In this document: in pieces, positions 29,094 through 39,759 of the stretch | Numbering within the stretch: the first letter of the stretch is position 1 | Layout of the letters: each line of letters begins with the position of its first letter | Source: Streptacidiphilus sp. ASG 303 | GTDB lineage: Bacteria; Actinomycetota; Actinomycetes; Streptomycetales; Streptomycetaceae | DNA length: 64,000 bases | NCBI RefSeq assembly: GCF_020991365.1 | Contig: NZ_JAJLRA010000017.1 | Location: forward strand, 1-64,000 | Direction: 5' to 3' | Made by a program: the position numbers and the translations under genes | The notes under the pieces: generated by a model | What the model was told of the DNA's origin: nothing | Seen by the model: only the letters and a program-made list of their open reading frames with translations | Databases searched by the model: none

Positions 29094-29334
29094 CGCCAGG
29101 ATCCGCGCGGTCGGCGAACAGGCGATGGCCACCTTGAAGTCCTGGCGCCTGCTACGCAAGCTCCGCTGCAGCACCACCCGCATCACCGACCTGGTCAGGG
29201 CCGTCCTCGCCCTTCACCTGGCGACGTCAGGCTGAGGGTGGAAAAGCCTCTGTGTCGTCAGCCCAGTCCCGCGGGCCAGCCGCCGTCCTTGATCAGATGA
29301 CCACCGCCAAGCCGTCGTCAGGCAGGGCAGCGAC

Positions 29335-30891
29335 TCAGTTCGGCATCGGCTCGGGCTCGGCGCGGACCTCCGGTTCGGCATCTGCCAGCAGCTGGCGCAG
29401 GATGGAGGTGTCTGCGGTTCCGGCGTCCACTGCGGCGTCGATGGCCGGCCCGAAGAGCGGGTCGAGTCCCGCGTCCAGAGCTAGTACTTTGCCGCGCCCG
29501 ACGTCCATACGCCAGCGCCCGCGCCCCCGCTCTACAAGCGAGGAAAGAGAGAGGGAGTACAGCGCGTCGGAGGCGGCAGCGACCTTCATGGTCCGGCTCG
29601 CGGGGGCCGACACGACAATGACCGATCCCTGGTGAGGGATCCAGTCCACGAGCTCGGACCAGCGCCCCGCGTCGACGGCATCGAGTATTTCATCGAGGCC
29701 GGACCTGCGCCGCAGCACCGCAGAGGCAGAGCGCAGCAAGGGCTCGCCTTCCGAAAACAGTTCGGCCTGGCCGACCGCGGCAGCGAGGACATCCCAAGGC
29801 ACCTCGCGCCGTTCCCCTGCACCTGGCCTGGCCAGTGCGGTCCGGCCGCCCAATGCGTCCGCCTCCCGCAGCAGTCCGTACGCCGAAGCGGTGGCGCCGT
29901 CCACTGCCCGGCCGGCGTTCTCGGCCTCGGCCTCGGGCAGCGCCTCGATCAGCGCGATGCGCTCCTCGATCGGTGGATGCGAGTCGTACAGCGAGACCTT
30001 CTCACGCGGCGGGTCGACAAGCATCCGCTCCGCCTCGCGTCGCCACGTCTCGGTACCAAGGAAGCGCCGGAACCTCGGCAGCATGTCCTCGGCCGGCGGT
30101 CGGAGCCCCAATGTCCAGCCGATCCCCGACTGCTGTTCGGTGTAACGGCCGTGCGCCGCATCGAGCGCCCGCACCTGCCGCAGCGCCGACACCGCGGCGG
30201 CCCGGCCCGCGATCCGCACGGAGGCGCGGTCGGCCGCGACCTCCTGAGCCCGCGAACTCGCCTGACTGACGCTCAGGCACATGCGGGCGTAGCGGGCGAA
30301 ACCGCGGCCGATGCCGTGCCCGAAGCCCTGCGCGTCCCCGTAACGGGCCACGATCTGCCGGAGCCCGGCACGGTTGCGCGCGGTGAGGGCGGCCAGCCGG
30401 GTGTCGAAGTGGGCGTAGTGGCCGAGCTCGTGGGCCAGCACCGAGTCCAACTCCGCCGTCGTCAGTCCAGCCAACAGTGGCAGACCGAGCACCATCCGCC
30501 GTCTTCCGGGGATCAGACCCAGCAGCCAGGAACTCTGCCACACCGCGGCCTCGACCTCGTCGACAAGCCAGAGCTCGGCCGGTGGACGAGTTCCGACGGC
30601 CCCGGCAACCCGGTGGACACGCTGCCACAACTCCGGCTGCTCCTCCGCGGACACGCGGACCCCGTCGGGACAGCGCCGGTTGCCGCGGGCGACAAACAGC
30701 CCCCGCACCAGGGGGTAGCAGAGCAGCGCGCTGAATCCCCAGATCTGCAACGGCGAGGGGCCGCCACTGCGGAGCCACACCTGGGTGAGCACCACGTTCA
30801 CCGTGACGATGACCGCGAGCGCGCCCACGGTGAGGGTGTAGAAGCCCAGCAGCAGGGCGAGAGCCTGGGCTGTACGCAGGGACGTGCGCAT
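29335..30891 (-). CDS. M48-family membrane zinc metalloprotease
   Basis: The protein has 518 residues. Two N-terminal transmembrane helices (residues about 10-35 and 47-65) precede an M48 peptidase domain with LAHELGHYAHF (HExxH near residue 154) and the downstream Glu ligand in AQEVAADRAS. YDSHPPIEERI near 320 is the family's closing motif. A C-terminal region of about 170 residues has no recognised domain. By analogy with HtpX/Ste24 proteases it may degrade membrane proteins. The start ATG at 30891 follows AGGGGGA. It is flanked by dead insertion sequences on both sides. Confidence 0.88.
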   Translation of the reverse strand: MRTSLRTAQALALLLGFYTLTVGALAVIVTVNVVLTQVWLRSGGPSPLQIWGFSALLCYPLVRGLFVARGNRRCPDGVRVSAEEQPELWQRVHRVAGAVGTRPPAELWLVDEVEAAVWQSSWLLGLIPGRRRMVLGLPLLAGLTTAELDSVLAHELGHYAHFDTRLAALTARNRAGLRQIVARYGDAQGFGHGIGRGFARYARMCLSVSQASSRAQEVAADRASVRIAGRAAAVSALRQVRALDAAHGRYTEQQSGIGWTLGLRPPAEDMLPRFRRFLGTETWRREAERMLVDPPREKVSLYDSHPPIEERIALIEALPEAEAENAGRAVDGATASAYGLLREADALGGRTALARPGAGERREVPWDVLAAAVGQAELFSEGEPLLRSASAVLRRRSGLDEILDAVDAGRWSELVDWIPHQGSVIVVSAPASRTMKVAAASDALYSLSLSSLVERGRGRWRMDVGRGKVLALDAGLDPLFGPAIDAAVDAGTADTSILRQLLADAEPEVRAEPEPMPN

Positions 30892-31132
30892 GAACAGTCC
30901 CCCTGGGGTAGCTCGTGGATCAATGAGAAAGGTGATGCTAGCGATGCCCGGGCGTCCGCGCCGCCGAGTTCCGTTCGCCTCCAGTCTCGATCTTTCGTGA
31001 CGGCCCGTCGGTTCCCGGTGGGCGGCTTCGGCTGTTCGGCTTGGTGCCGGGTATGGCTGTGGCGTCGGGTGGGCGCCGGGTTCCACTGCTCCGGTCGCGG
31101 GGTGGTTCGTAGGGGCAGGTCGTCCTCGCTGC

Positions 31133-31549
31133 TCAGCCTGGTTTCGAGAGGGCTTGGAGTCGCTCGGACGCGGTGGTGACCACCTGGGTCCAAGGCCAGT
31201 GGCGGGCAAGGCGGCGGCAGCTGCCGGTGGTGACGGGCTGGGCCACGGCGGGGAACAACCGCAGCCGCAGGCGCTTGGACTCCCGGCCTCGGACGGCCCC
31301 GTCCAGGGCGAGCATGGACATCCAGGCCGGCAGGTCCAGGGCGAGCTGGACGATCTCCGAGCAGATGCGATTCTGCGCGGCGTCAGCCAGGGGCAGGTTC
31401 CGCAGGCCGGTGTCGCGGGCCGCCCAGATGCGGTCCTCAGTGCAGGCCCGCCGACGGTGCCGCAATTCCGCGCCTGCGATCGGGATGTCGACGCCGTTGG
31501 TCGCGGAGCAGACGATGCGCATGCCGTCGGCTTCGGTGATGAGCAACCG
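31133..31549 (-). pseudogene. IS1380-family transposase, C-terminal remnant
   Basis: About 135 residues match the end of IS1380 transposases: GMRIVCSATN, ELRHRRRACTEDRIWAARDTGLRNLP, then ESKRLRLRLF and WPWTQVVTTASERLQAL. The first 300 residues and the DDE core are missing. The 5' edge of the remnant abuts the left end of the IS3-like element at 31550, so insertion or a later deletion removed the rest. Confidence 0.75.
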
Positions 31550-31558
31550 TGTCCCGCG

Positions 31559-31928
31559 TCAAGCAGTTGGCAGGTTCTCGGGCTCGGGAAAGTTGGGGAC
31601 GAGGGGGTCGGCCAGTCCGAGGTGGACGTCGTGGGGCCGGTTCCAGGCGAGTGCCTCGTGCGGGCGGGCGGCGTTGTACTCGATCCGGTAGTCCTCGGCG
31701 TGGCGGACCAGGTCGAGGGCGTCGGGGATCTCCCCCAGGAACAGCTTCTCGTACTTCAACGAGCCGAAGCCGCGCTCGCGTGAGCCGTTCCCGGGCCGGA
31801 CGCGGCCACGGTCGCCGCGCTTGGGCACCCTGCCTGGCACGGGCCTGGTGGCGGCGCCAGGTCCGTTCGGGCACACCGGTCAGACGACAGAACCTCGCGG
31901 TCGGCATGCCCGCCTCCGTGCGGATCAC
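31559..31928 (-). pseudogene. IS3 orfB remnant (transposase catalytic part)
   Basis: The beginning of orfB is present in one frame (TEAGMPTARFCRLTGVPERTWRRHQAR) and the end in another (FGSLKYEKLFLGEIPDALDL, EYNAARPHEALAWNRPHDVH). The middle, which carries the first two catalytic Asp residues, is absent. It cannot encode an active enzyme. Confidence 0.75.
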
Positions 31929-32242
31929 CTCGAGGTCCGCGACGGGCCCAGACGGCCCTCGGCGGACTTCTCACACACCCGCAGCTCGACCGCGGCCTCA
32001 CCGAGCACCTGAGTCAGGTCGGCGACCTGCACCTCCACCTGATGTTCGCGGCTGACGGGACCGGTCTTGCCCGCCGCCAGCCCTGAACGGCCGGACTCCA
32101 GGAACCGGCGCTTCCCGTTCCCGACGGACTGCTCGGAGACCTTCGCCCGACGGGCGGCCTCCGCCACGGTCATCTCACCGGCCAGGATCGACAGCACGAT
32201 CCGGACCTTCTCCTCCGGCGGCACAGACGGCGGCCTCACCAT
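31925..32242 (-). CDS. IS3 orfA, helix-turn-helix transposase subunit
   Basis: This is a 105-residue protein with a helix-turn-helix (PEEKVRIVLSILAGEMTVAEAARRAKVSE-type sequence, about residues 9-45) and a coiled-coil-like stretch HQVEVQVADLTQVLGEAAVEL. Length and layout match IS3 OrfA. It overlaps the broken orfB by four bases, as frameshifting IS3 genes do. With orfB deleted it is probably without function. Confidence 0.7.
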   Translation of the reverse strand: MVRPPSVPPEEKVRIVLSILAGEMTVAEAARRAKVSEQSVGNGKRRFLESGRSGLAAGKTGPVSREHQVEVQVADLTQVLGEAAVELRVCEKSAEGRLGPSRTSR

Positions 32243-32352
32243 GATCGATCAGACTCCTTCACCGCCGGCAGGACCCACAAGAAACAGGTCCGGCCACAGA
32301 GTCTGACGCGCGACAGCCAGACCCTCACCGCACATGCCATGCCGTCTCCAGA

Positions 32353-32396
32353 CCAGTGTGTCCCCCCGGAGCGGGTGCTCCGGGGGGACACACTGG
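32353..32396. terminator. Perfect 44-base inverted repeat downstream of nrdJ
   Basis: Arms of 20 bases (32353-32372 and 32377-32396) pair without mismatch around GGGT. It lies 81 bases after the nrdJ stop, between nrdJ and the IS3 remnant. It is most likely a terminator, but no T run follows. It could also be a miniature mobile element. Confidence 0.6.
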
Positions 32397-32477
32397 TTGG
32401 TCACACTGCCGTCAGTCGGCGTTTCGCCTGCAGCTCCTCCAACGGGCGACGAGGGGACACGGCAAGGATGGTCATTT

Positions 32478-35360
<2,883 letters not shown>

Positions 35361-35388
35361 TTCTCCTCCTCCTGGGCAAACGCCCTGC

Positions 35389-35412
35389 GTGCCCCGCAGC
35401 TTCCCGGGGCAC
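35389..35412 (-). promoter_or_regulatory. Intercistronic hairpin between nrdR and nrdJ
   Basis: GTGCCCCG and CGGGGCAC form a perfect 8-base stem with an 8-base loop, 29 bases upstream of the nrdJ start. It could adjust the nrdR to nrdJ ratio. Confidence 0.45.
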
Positions 35413-35460
35413 TGCCTCTCGCATCAGGTGGGCCCGCACGGGGCCGGGGGCGCCCTGGGG

Positions 35461-35958
35461 TCAGGGCGCGGGGGCGGGGGCGGGCACGGGGGCGCCCTCC
35501 TCCGCCGCGGGGGGCCGCTCGTCGCGGAGTTCCGCGATGGCGGCCTCGAAGTCCTCGAGGGAGTCGTACGCCCGGTACACCGAGGCGAACCTCAGGTAGG
35601 CGACGACGTCCAGCTCCTTCAGCGGGCCGAGTATGGCCAGTCCCACGTCGTGGGTGGACAGTTCGGCACTGCCGCTGGAGCGCACGCACTCCTCGACCCG
35701 CTGCCCGAGGAGCGCCAGGGCGTCCTCGGTGACGGGGCGCCCCTGGCACGCCTTGCGGACACCGGAGATGACCTTGTCGCGGCTGAAGGGCTCGGTGACC
35801 CCGCTCCGCTTGATCACCATCAGGGTCGCGGTCTCCACGGTGGTGAAGCGCCGGTTGCAGTCGGGGCACTGCCGGCGCCGCCGGATGGCGGTGCCGTCGT
35901 CGGTGGTGCGGCTGTCGACCACACGGCTGTCGGAGTGCCTGCAGAAGGGGCAGTGCAC
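35461..35958 (-). CDS. nrdR: Transcriptional repressor NrdR
   Basis: NrdR senses ATP/dATP and represses ribonucleotide reductase genes. The protein has 165 residues. The N-terminal zinc ribbon has CPFC at 3-6 and CPDC at 31-34. The ATP-cone follows from about residue 46 ([25 protein letters not shown]) to about 136. A Pro/Ala tail of 15 residues ends the protein. It is cotranscribed with nrdJ 100 bases downstream. Two NrdR boxes lie upstream, so the operon is likely autoregulated. Confidence 0.97.
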   Translation of the reverse strand: MHCPFCRHSDSRVVDSRTTDDGTAIRRRRQCPDCNRRFTTVETATLMVIKRSGVTEPFSRDKVISGVRKACQGRPVTEDALALLGQRVEECVRSSGSAELSTHDVGLAILGPLKELDVVAYLRFASVYRAYDSLEDFEAAIAELRDERPPAAEEGAPVPAPAPAP

Positions 35959-36070
35959 GGGGGCTCCCTTCCTTCGTCAGCGGGCATCACCGACACCGGG
36001 AGGACGGGTGACGACCCCCCGGAGCAGCGACAAGTGTAGGCGACGCCCGGAGGGCGTGATCCCCGGGGGA

Positions 36071-36083
36071 CCACAACCTGTGG
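36071..36083. promoter_or_regulatory. NrdR box 1
   Basis: CCACAACCTGTGG is an imperfect palindrome that matches the core of Streptomyces NrdR boxes. Its start is 31 bases from the start of box 2, so both lie on the same face of DNA. Confidence 0.75.
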
Positions 36084-36101
36084 GCTCGGGCATCACTCTA
36101 G

Positions 36102-36114
36102 CCACAAGATGTGG
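36102..36114. promoter_or_regulatory. NrdR box 2
   Basis: CCACAAGATGTGG, followed by TGT, lies 31 bases from box 1. On the minus strand TAGAGT directly follows it and may be the nrdR -10, so NrdR binding would block the promoter. Confidence 0.75.
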
Positions 36115-36405
36115 TGTCCGCTGCACGCGTACGGGTGGCGTGTCGGTAGCGCCCGGTTCACCGCCCGCAATCGGCGCTGGTCAGCGCCGAGCGGTCGCCG
36201 GGGGCCCGCGGGGCCCGCGGGGAAGGTCACCCGGACGGCCGCCCGGAGGGGCGCGCCGGGCATGCGCGGGGACCGGCGGGAGGGGCCTGACGGAGGGGCC
36301 GCGGGGGCGGGGACACCCCTTCCGGGCGGCGCCCGGAGGGGTGACGCGGACGGGTGGCGCGGACGGGTGTCGCGGAAAGGCGTCCCGGTCCGCCCCGGAG
36401 GGAAA

Positions 36406-36453
36406 GCACGGGCGCCGCGGCGGAGGGGGCGCACGGGCGCCGCGGCGGAGGGG
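36406..36453. repeat. Tandem 25-base repeat upstream of lexA
   Basis: A 23-base unit beginning GCACGGGCGCCGCGG occurs at 36406-36428 and again at 36431-36453, separated by GC. It lies upstream of the lexA promoter and has no known role. Confidence 0.7.
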
Positions 36454-36490
36454 CTGCGGTGCACGGCCCGGGGCCACTAGACTGATCACG

Positions 36491-36506
36491 TCGAACACGT
36501 GCTCGT
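36491..36506 (+). promoter_or_regulatory. LexA box (distal)
   Basis: TCGAACACGTGCTCGT matches the actinobacterial LexA consensus TCGAAC-N4-GTTCGA with two differences, one in the GTTC half. It is located about 150 bases upstream of lexA. Confidence 0.65.
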
Positions 36507-36528
36507 ATAGCCCCTTACACCGAAATGC

Positions 36529-36558
36529 TTGATCAAGTCAGCCGACTCGCTGTAAATT
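36529..36558 (+). promoter_or_regulatory. Candidate lexA promoter
   Basis: TTGATC at 36529-36534 and TAAATT at 36553-36558 are separated by 18 bases. The proximal LexA box starts four bases after the -10 and would cover the transcription start. Confidence 0.55.
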
Positions 36559-36561
36559 CAC

Positions 36562-36577
36562 TCGAACGTGTGTTTGG
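36562..36577 (+). promoter_or_regulatory. LexA box (proximal)
   Basis: TCGAACGTGTGTTTGG keeps the TCGAAC half and the GTT of the second half. Its position at the likely transcription start fits autorepression of lexA. Confidence 0.7.
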
Positions 36578-36642
36578 CGCAACCTTTCGATAGGAACTAC
36601 CGTTGGCCTGTTCAGGGAGAACTTCCGTCGAGAGGGGCCGCC

Positions 36643-37482
36643 GTGACCACCGCAGAAAGCAGCACCGTCCCGGTGCAGGAACGCTCCCAGAAATCCATGG
36701 ACCAGAATCAGGAAGACCGCCGCGCCGCCGGATCGGGCCTCGTTCCCGACCAGCCCGTCGAGCACGCCGCCGCACAGGACGCCGCGCTGCCGGGCGGCCA
36801 TGACGTCCCCACCCGGTCGCTTCCGGGCCGGCCGCCCGGAATCCGCACCGACGAATCGGGCCTGACCGACCGCCAGCGCCGGGTGATCGAGGTGATCCGG
36901 GATTCCGTCCAGCGCCGCGGATATCCGCCCAGCATGCGGGAGATCGGCCAGGCCGTCGGGCTCTCCAGCACCTCGTCGGTCGCCCACCAGCTCATGGCGC
37001 TGGAGCGCAAGGGGTTCCTGCGCCGCGACCCGCACCGCCCCCGCGCCTACGAGGTGCGCGGCGTCGAGGTGGCCCGGCCGAACACCGCGGACAACGCGGG
37101 CCGCCCGTCCACCTCGTACGTGCCGCTGGTCGGCCGGATCGCCGCCGGCGGCCCCATCCTCGCGGAGCAGACGGTCGAGGACGTCTTCCCGCTGCCCCGC
37201 CAGCTGGTCGGCGACGGGGAGCTGTTCGCCCTCAAGGTGAGCGGCGACTCGATGATCGAGGCCGCCATCTGCGACGGCGACTGGGTCACCGTGCGCCGCC
37301 AGCCGGTCGCCGAGAACGGCGACATCGTCGCGGCGATGATCGACGGCGAGGCCACCGTGAAGCGCCTCAAGCGCGAGGACGGCCACATCTGGCTCCTGCC
37401 GCACAACGCCGCCTACGAGCCGATTCCCGGCGACAGCGCGACCATTCTCGGCAAGGTCGTGGCGGTCCTGCGCCGTATCTGA
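36643..37482 (+). CDS. lexA: SOS response repressor LexA
   Basis: LexA represses DNA-damage genes and cleaves itself when RecA is active. The protein has 279 residues; a variable N-terminal extension of about 70 residues is typical of Streptomyces. The winged helix spans about 75-145 ([33 protein letters not shown]). The cleavage site is Ala168-Gly169 in GRIAAGGP; catalytic Ser203 (GDSMIEA) and Lys240 (ATVKRL) are present. The start is GTG 36643, after AGAGGGG; the upstream frame overlaps the proximal LexA box and so is unlikely to be translated. It is convergent with the dinG-like gene and the two share a terminator hairpin. Confidence 0.97.
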   Translation: MTTAESSTVPVQERSQKSMDQNQEDRRAAGSGLVPDQPVEHAAAQDAALPGGHDVPTRSLPGRPPGIRTDESGLTDRQRRVIEVIRDSVQRRGYPPSMREIGQAVGLSSTSSVAHQLMALERKGFLRRDPHRPRAYEVRGVEVARPNTADNAGRPSTSYVPLVGRIAAGGPILAEQTVEDVFPLPRQLVGDGELFALKVSGDSMIEAAICDGDWVTVRRQPVAENGDIVAAMIDGEATVKRLKREDGHIWLLPHNAAYEPIPGDSATILGKVVAVLRRI

Positions 37483-37504
37483 GACGACCCGTCCGGCCGC
37501 CCGC

Positions 37505-37547
37505 GGAGCCGCGCGCCCTCTCCTCCGAGAGCAGGGCACGCGGCTCC
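37505..37547. terminator. Bidirectional terminator, lexA / dinG-like gene
   Basis: GGAGCCGCG-C-GCCCT and AGGGC-A-CGCGGCTCC pair through 14 bases with one mismatch around a 13-base loop, between convergent genes. Confidence 0.75.
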
Positions 37548-37575
37548 GGCCTTTCCGCCGTTCGGCCTGGCCCGG

Positions 37576-39747
37576 CTATTTCCGCTTCGCGACCGCCCGG
37601 GGCGGGGGCGCGGAGGAATTGACGGCCGCCAGGGAGCGCCGCACCTGATTGCGGTCGGTGGTGTACCAGAAGTCCGGCATGGAGGAGCGGAAGAATCCGC
37701 CGTACCGCGCCGTCGCAAGCCGCGGGTCGAGGACGGCGACCACTCCCCTGTCGTCGGCCGCCCGCACCAGCCGGCCCGCGCCCTGGGCCATCAGCAGCGC
37801 CGCGTGCGTGGCCGCGACCGCCATGAAGCCGTTGCCGCCGGCCTCCTCCACGGCCTTCTGCCGGGCGCTCATCAGCGGGTCGTCCGGCCGAGGGAAGGGG
37901 ATCCTGTCCATGACCACCAGCTGGCACGCGGAGCCGGGCACGTCCACCCCCTGCCAGAGCGAGAGGGTGCCGAAGAGGCAGGTCTCCGCGTCGGAGGCGA
38001 AGGCCCGGATGAGCTCGCCCAGGGTGTCCTCGCCCTGGAGCAGGATCGGGTGGTCCAGCCGCTCCCGGAGCGCCTCCGCCGCCGCCTGGGCGGCACGCAT
38101 GGAGGAGAAGAGGCCGAGGGTGCGGCCGCCGGCCGCGCCGATGAGGTCGGCCAGCTCGTCCAGCATCTCCGGCCGGTCGGGCTCGCGGCCCGGCGGCGGA
38201 AGGTGCCTCGCCACGTATAGGATGCCCTGCTTGGGATAGGAGAACGGCGAGCCCACGTCGAGCCCGCGCCAGACCGGCGGGGCGCCCTCCCCGCGCTCCC
38301 GCTCCGGCTCGTCCGTGCCGCGCTCCTCCGGCAGGCGGCCCTCCGGCGGCAGGCCGACCGAGGCCGCGACCCCGCCGAAGTCGCCGCCGAGCTTGAGGGT
38401 GGCCGAGGTCAGCACCACGGAGCGCTCGGCGTAGAGGTTCTCCCGCAGCAGGCCCGAGACGGTGAGCGGGGCGACCCGCAGCGAGGCGGCGCCCATCCCG
38501 AAGCGGTCGCTGCGCTCGATCCAGACCACGTCGTAGGGCGACTCCTCCAGGAGGCGGTCCGCGGTCTCGTGCAGGGACTCGGCGGAGGCCAGGGTCTGCT
38601 TGCGCACGGCGTCCTCGTCGGAGACGCCCTTGTCCCGGACCTCGCCGAGCGAGGTGATGACCGCCCGGCACGCCTCCCGGATCGCCGCCACCGCGTAGGC
38701 GAGGTTCTCCGGCAGCTCCTCCACCCGGCCGGGCTGGGCGACCTCCATCAGGCCGTGGTAGTTCTCCGCGGCCGCCTGGAGGGCGTCCACGGCCTTCTCG
38801 TTGGCGAGCCGGGCGGCCCGCTTGACCGTGCGGTTGACGGCGGCCGCGGTGAGCTCCGCGGTGGCGACGCCGGTGACCCGGGAGACCAGCTCGTGGGCCT
38901 CGTCGACGATGAGCAGCTCGTGCTCGGGGAGGATGGGGGCGCCCTCGATGGAGTCGATGGCCAGCAGCGCGTGGTTGGTGACCACCACGTCGGCCGCCTT
39001 GGCCCGCTCGCGGGCCTTCTCCGCGAAGCAGTCCTGGCCGTAGGGGCAGCGCGACGCGCCCAGGCACTCCTTGGAGGTGACCGCCATCTGCGCCCACGCC
39101 TTGTCGGAGACGCCGGGGGTGAGGTCGTCCCGGTCGCCGGTCTCCGTCTCGTCCGCCCAGTCGCGCAGCCGCAGGATGTCCTTCCCCAGCTTGCTGCTGG
39201 GCCCGCCCAGGGCCTCCGCCGGGTCGAAGAGGCCCTCGCCCTCGTCGCTGGGGGTGCCCTCGTTGGCACGGTGCAGGCAGAGGTAGTTGGAGCGGCCCTT
39301 GAGCATCGCGAACTGCGGCGTGCGCCGCAGCAGCGGGCGCAGCGCCTCCACGGTCCGCGGGAGGTCCCGCTCGACCAGCTGGCGCTGGAGCGCGAGGGTC
39401 GCCGTGGCGACGACGACCCGGTCCCCGTGCGCCAGGGCGGGCACCAGGTAGGCGAGGGACTTGCCGGTGCCGGTGCCGGCCTGGACCAGCAGGTGCTCGC
39501 CGGTGGCGACCGCGTCGGCGACGGCCTCGGCCATCCGCACCTGGCCGGGGCGCTCCACGCCGCCGACGGCGGTGACCGCGGCGTGGAGGAGCTCCCGGAC
39601 GCGGGCGCGCTCGGCGTCGGGCACGGCGTGGACGGAGGCGTCGTCCGCGACGGGCGGGACGGCTCCGCCGTCCGCCGGGTCGGGGGCGTCGGCCCGGGGA
39701 CCGGGGGTCTGCGGGCCCGGCGTCGGGGTGGAGGTGTCGTTCGTCAT
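37576..39747 (-). CDS. DinG/XPD-type ATP-dependent DNA helicase
   Basis: This is a 723-residue superfamily 2 helicase. Walker A is AGTGTGKS (about residues 90-97); motif II is IVDEAHELV; late motifs include LGLFSSMRAA and GAGRLVRAADDRG. Cysteines in NYLCLHR and ECLGASRCPYGQDCF (about 160-235) form the 4Fe-4S site of XPD/DinG proteins. It would unwind 5'-3' and act in repair or R-loop removal. It starts only 12 bases after the stop of the IucC-like gene, with no clear ribosome site, so it may be partly cotranscribed with the siderophore operon. No LexA box is seen before it. Confidence 0.92.
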   Translation of the reverse strand: MTNDTSTPTPGPQTPGPRADAPDPADGGAVPPVADDASVHAVPDAERARVRELLHAAVTAVGGVERPGQVRMAEAVADAVATGEHLLVQAGTGTGKSLAYLVPALAHGDRVVVATATLALQRQLVERDLPRTVEALRPLLRRTPQFAMLKGRSNYLCLHRANEGTPSDEGEGLFDPAEALGGPSSKLGKDILRLRDWADETETGDRDDLTPGVSDKAWAQMAVTSKECLGASRCPYGQDCFAEKARERAKAADVVVTNHALLAIDSIEGAPILPEHELLIVDEAHELVSRVTGVATAELTAAAVNRTVKRAARLANEKAVDALQAAAENYHGLMEVAQPGRVEELPENLAYAVAAIREACRAVITSLGEVRDKGVSDEDAVRKQTLASAESLHETADRLLEESPYDVVWIERSDRFGMGAASLRVAPLTVSGLLRENLYAERSVVLTSATLKLGGDFGGVAASVGLPPEGRLPEERGTDEPERERGEGAPPVWRGLDVGSPFSYPKQGILYVARHLPPPGREPDRPEMLDELADLIGAAGGRTLGLFSSMRAAQAAAEALRERLDHPILLQGEDTLGELIRAFASDAETCLFGTLSLWQGVDVPGSACQLVVMDRIPFPRPDDPLMSARQKAVEEAGGNGFMAVAATHAALLMAQGAGRLVRAADDRGVVAVLDPRLATARYGGFFRSSMPDFWYTTDRNQVRRSLAAVNSSAPPPRAVAKRK

Positions 39748-39759
39748 GGCGCGACCAGA

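Larger units (their letters stand above)
28361..29235 (+). pseudogene. IS5-like transposase pseudogene broken by four palindromic insertions
   Basis: Read across three frames, the gene encodes a typical Streptomyces IS5-group transposase: start LVHPSGIDLSSSTLRYL, then RQALLALAHLRCG, ARLAAGFGVGIATVHR, AFVILDGTLLPID, IAADRPYYSGKHKKHGMNVQV, GRLLWASPALPGAVHDIRAA, CWADKGYQGAGG and ending EQAMATLKSWRLLRKLRC. The frame changes at about 28523, 28719, 28823 and 29057, and each change coincides with a short GC palindrome. Removing 28, 29 and 28 bases at the first three restores one frame. No terminal inverted repeats were identified. It is a dead element. Confidence 0.85.
31550..32315 (-). mobile_element. 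Degenerate IS3-family insertion sequence
   Basis: The element is bounded by imperfect inverted repeats TGTCCCGCGTCA (31550-31561) and TGACGCGCGACA (32304-32315), which match at 11 of 12 positions. It contains an orfA-like frame and a truncated orfB on the minus strand. At 766 bases it is shorter than intact IS3 elements (about 1.2-1.5 kb), in agreement with internal deletion of orfB. No target-site duplication was recognised. Confidence 0.75.
35959..36642. other. Divergent regulatory region nrdR / lexA
   Basis: This is 684 bases with no gene. It holds two NrdR boxes near 36071 and 36102, a GC-rich repetitive centre (36181-36480) with a tandem 25-base repeat at 36406-36453, and the lexA promoter with two LexA boxes (36491 and 36562). 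Confidence 0.75.

Noticed and set aside
28361-29300. CRISPR array suggested by repeated palindromes
   Set aside because: There are only four variable palindromes at irregular spacing, and the intervening DNA is one transposase gene.
35361-36642. B12 riboswitch before nrdR or nrdJ
   Set aside because: I saw no B12-box or cobalamin riboswitch core; control by NrdR boxes explains the region.
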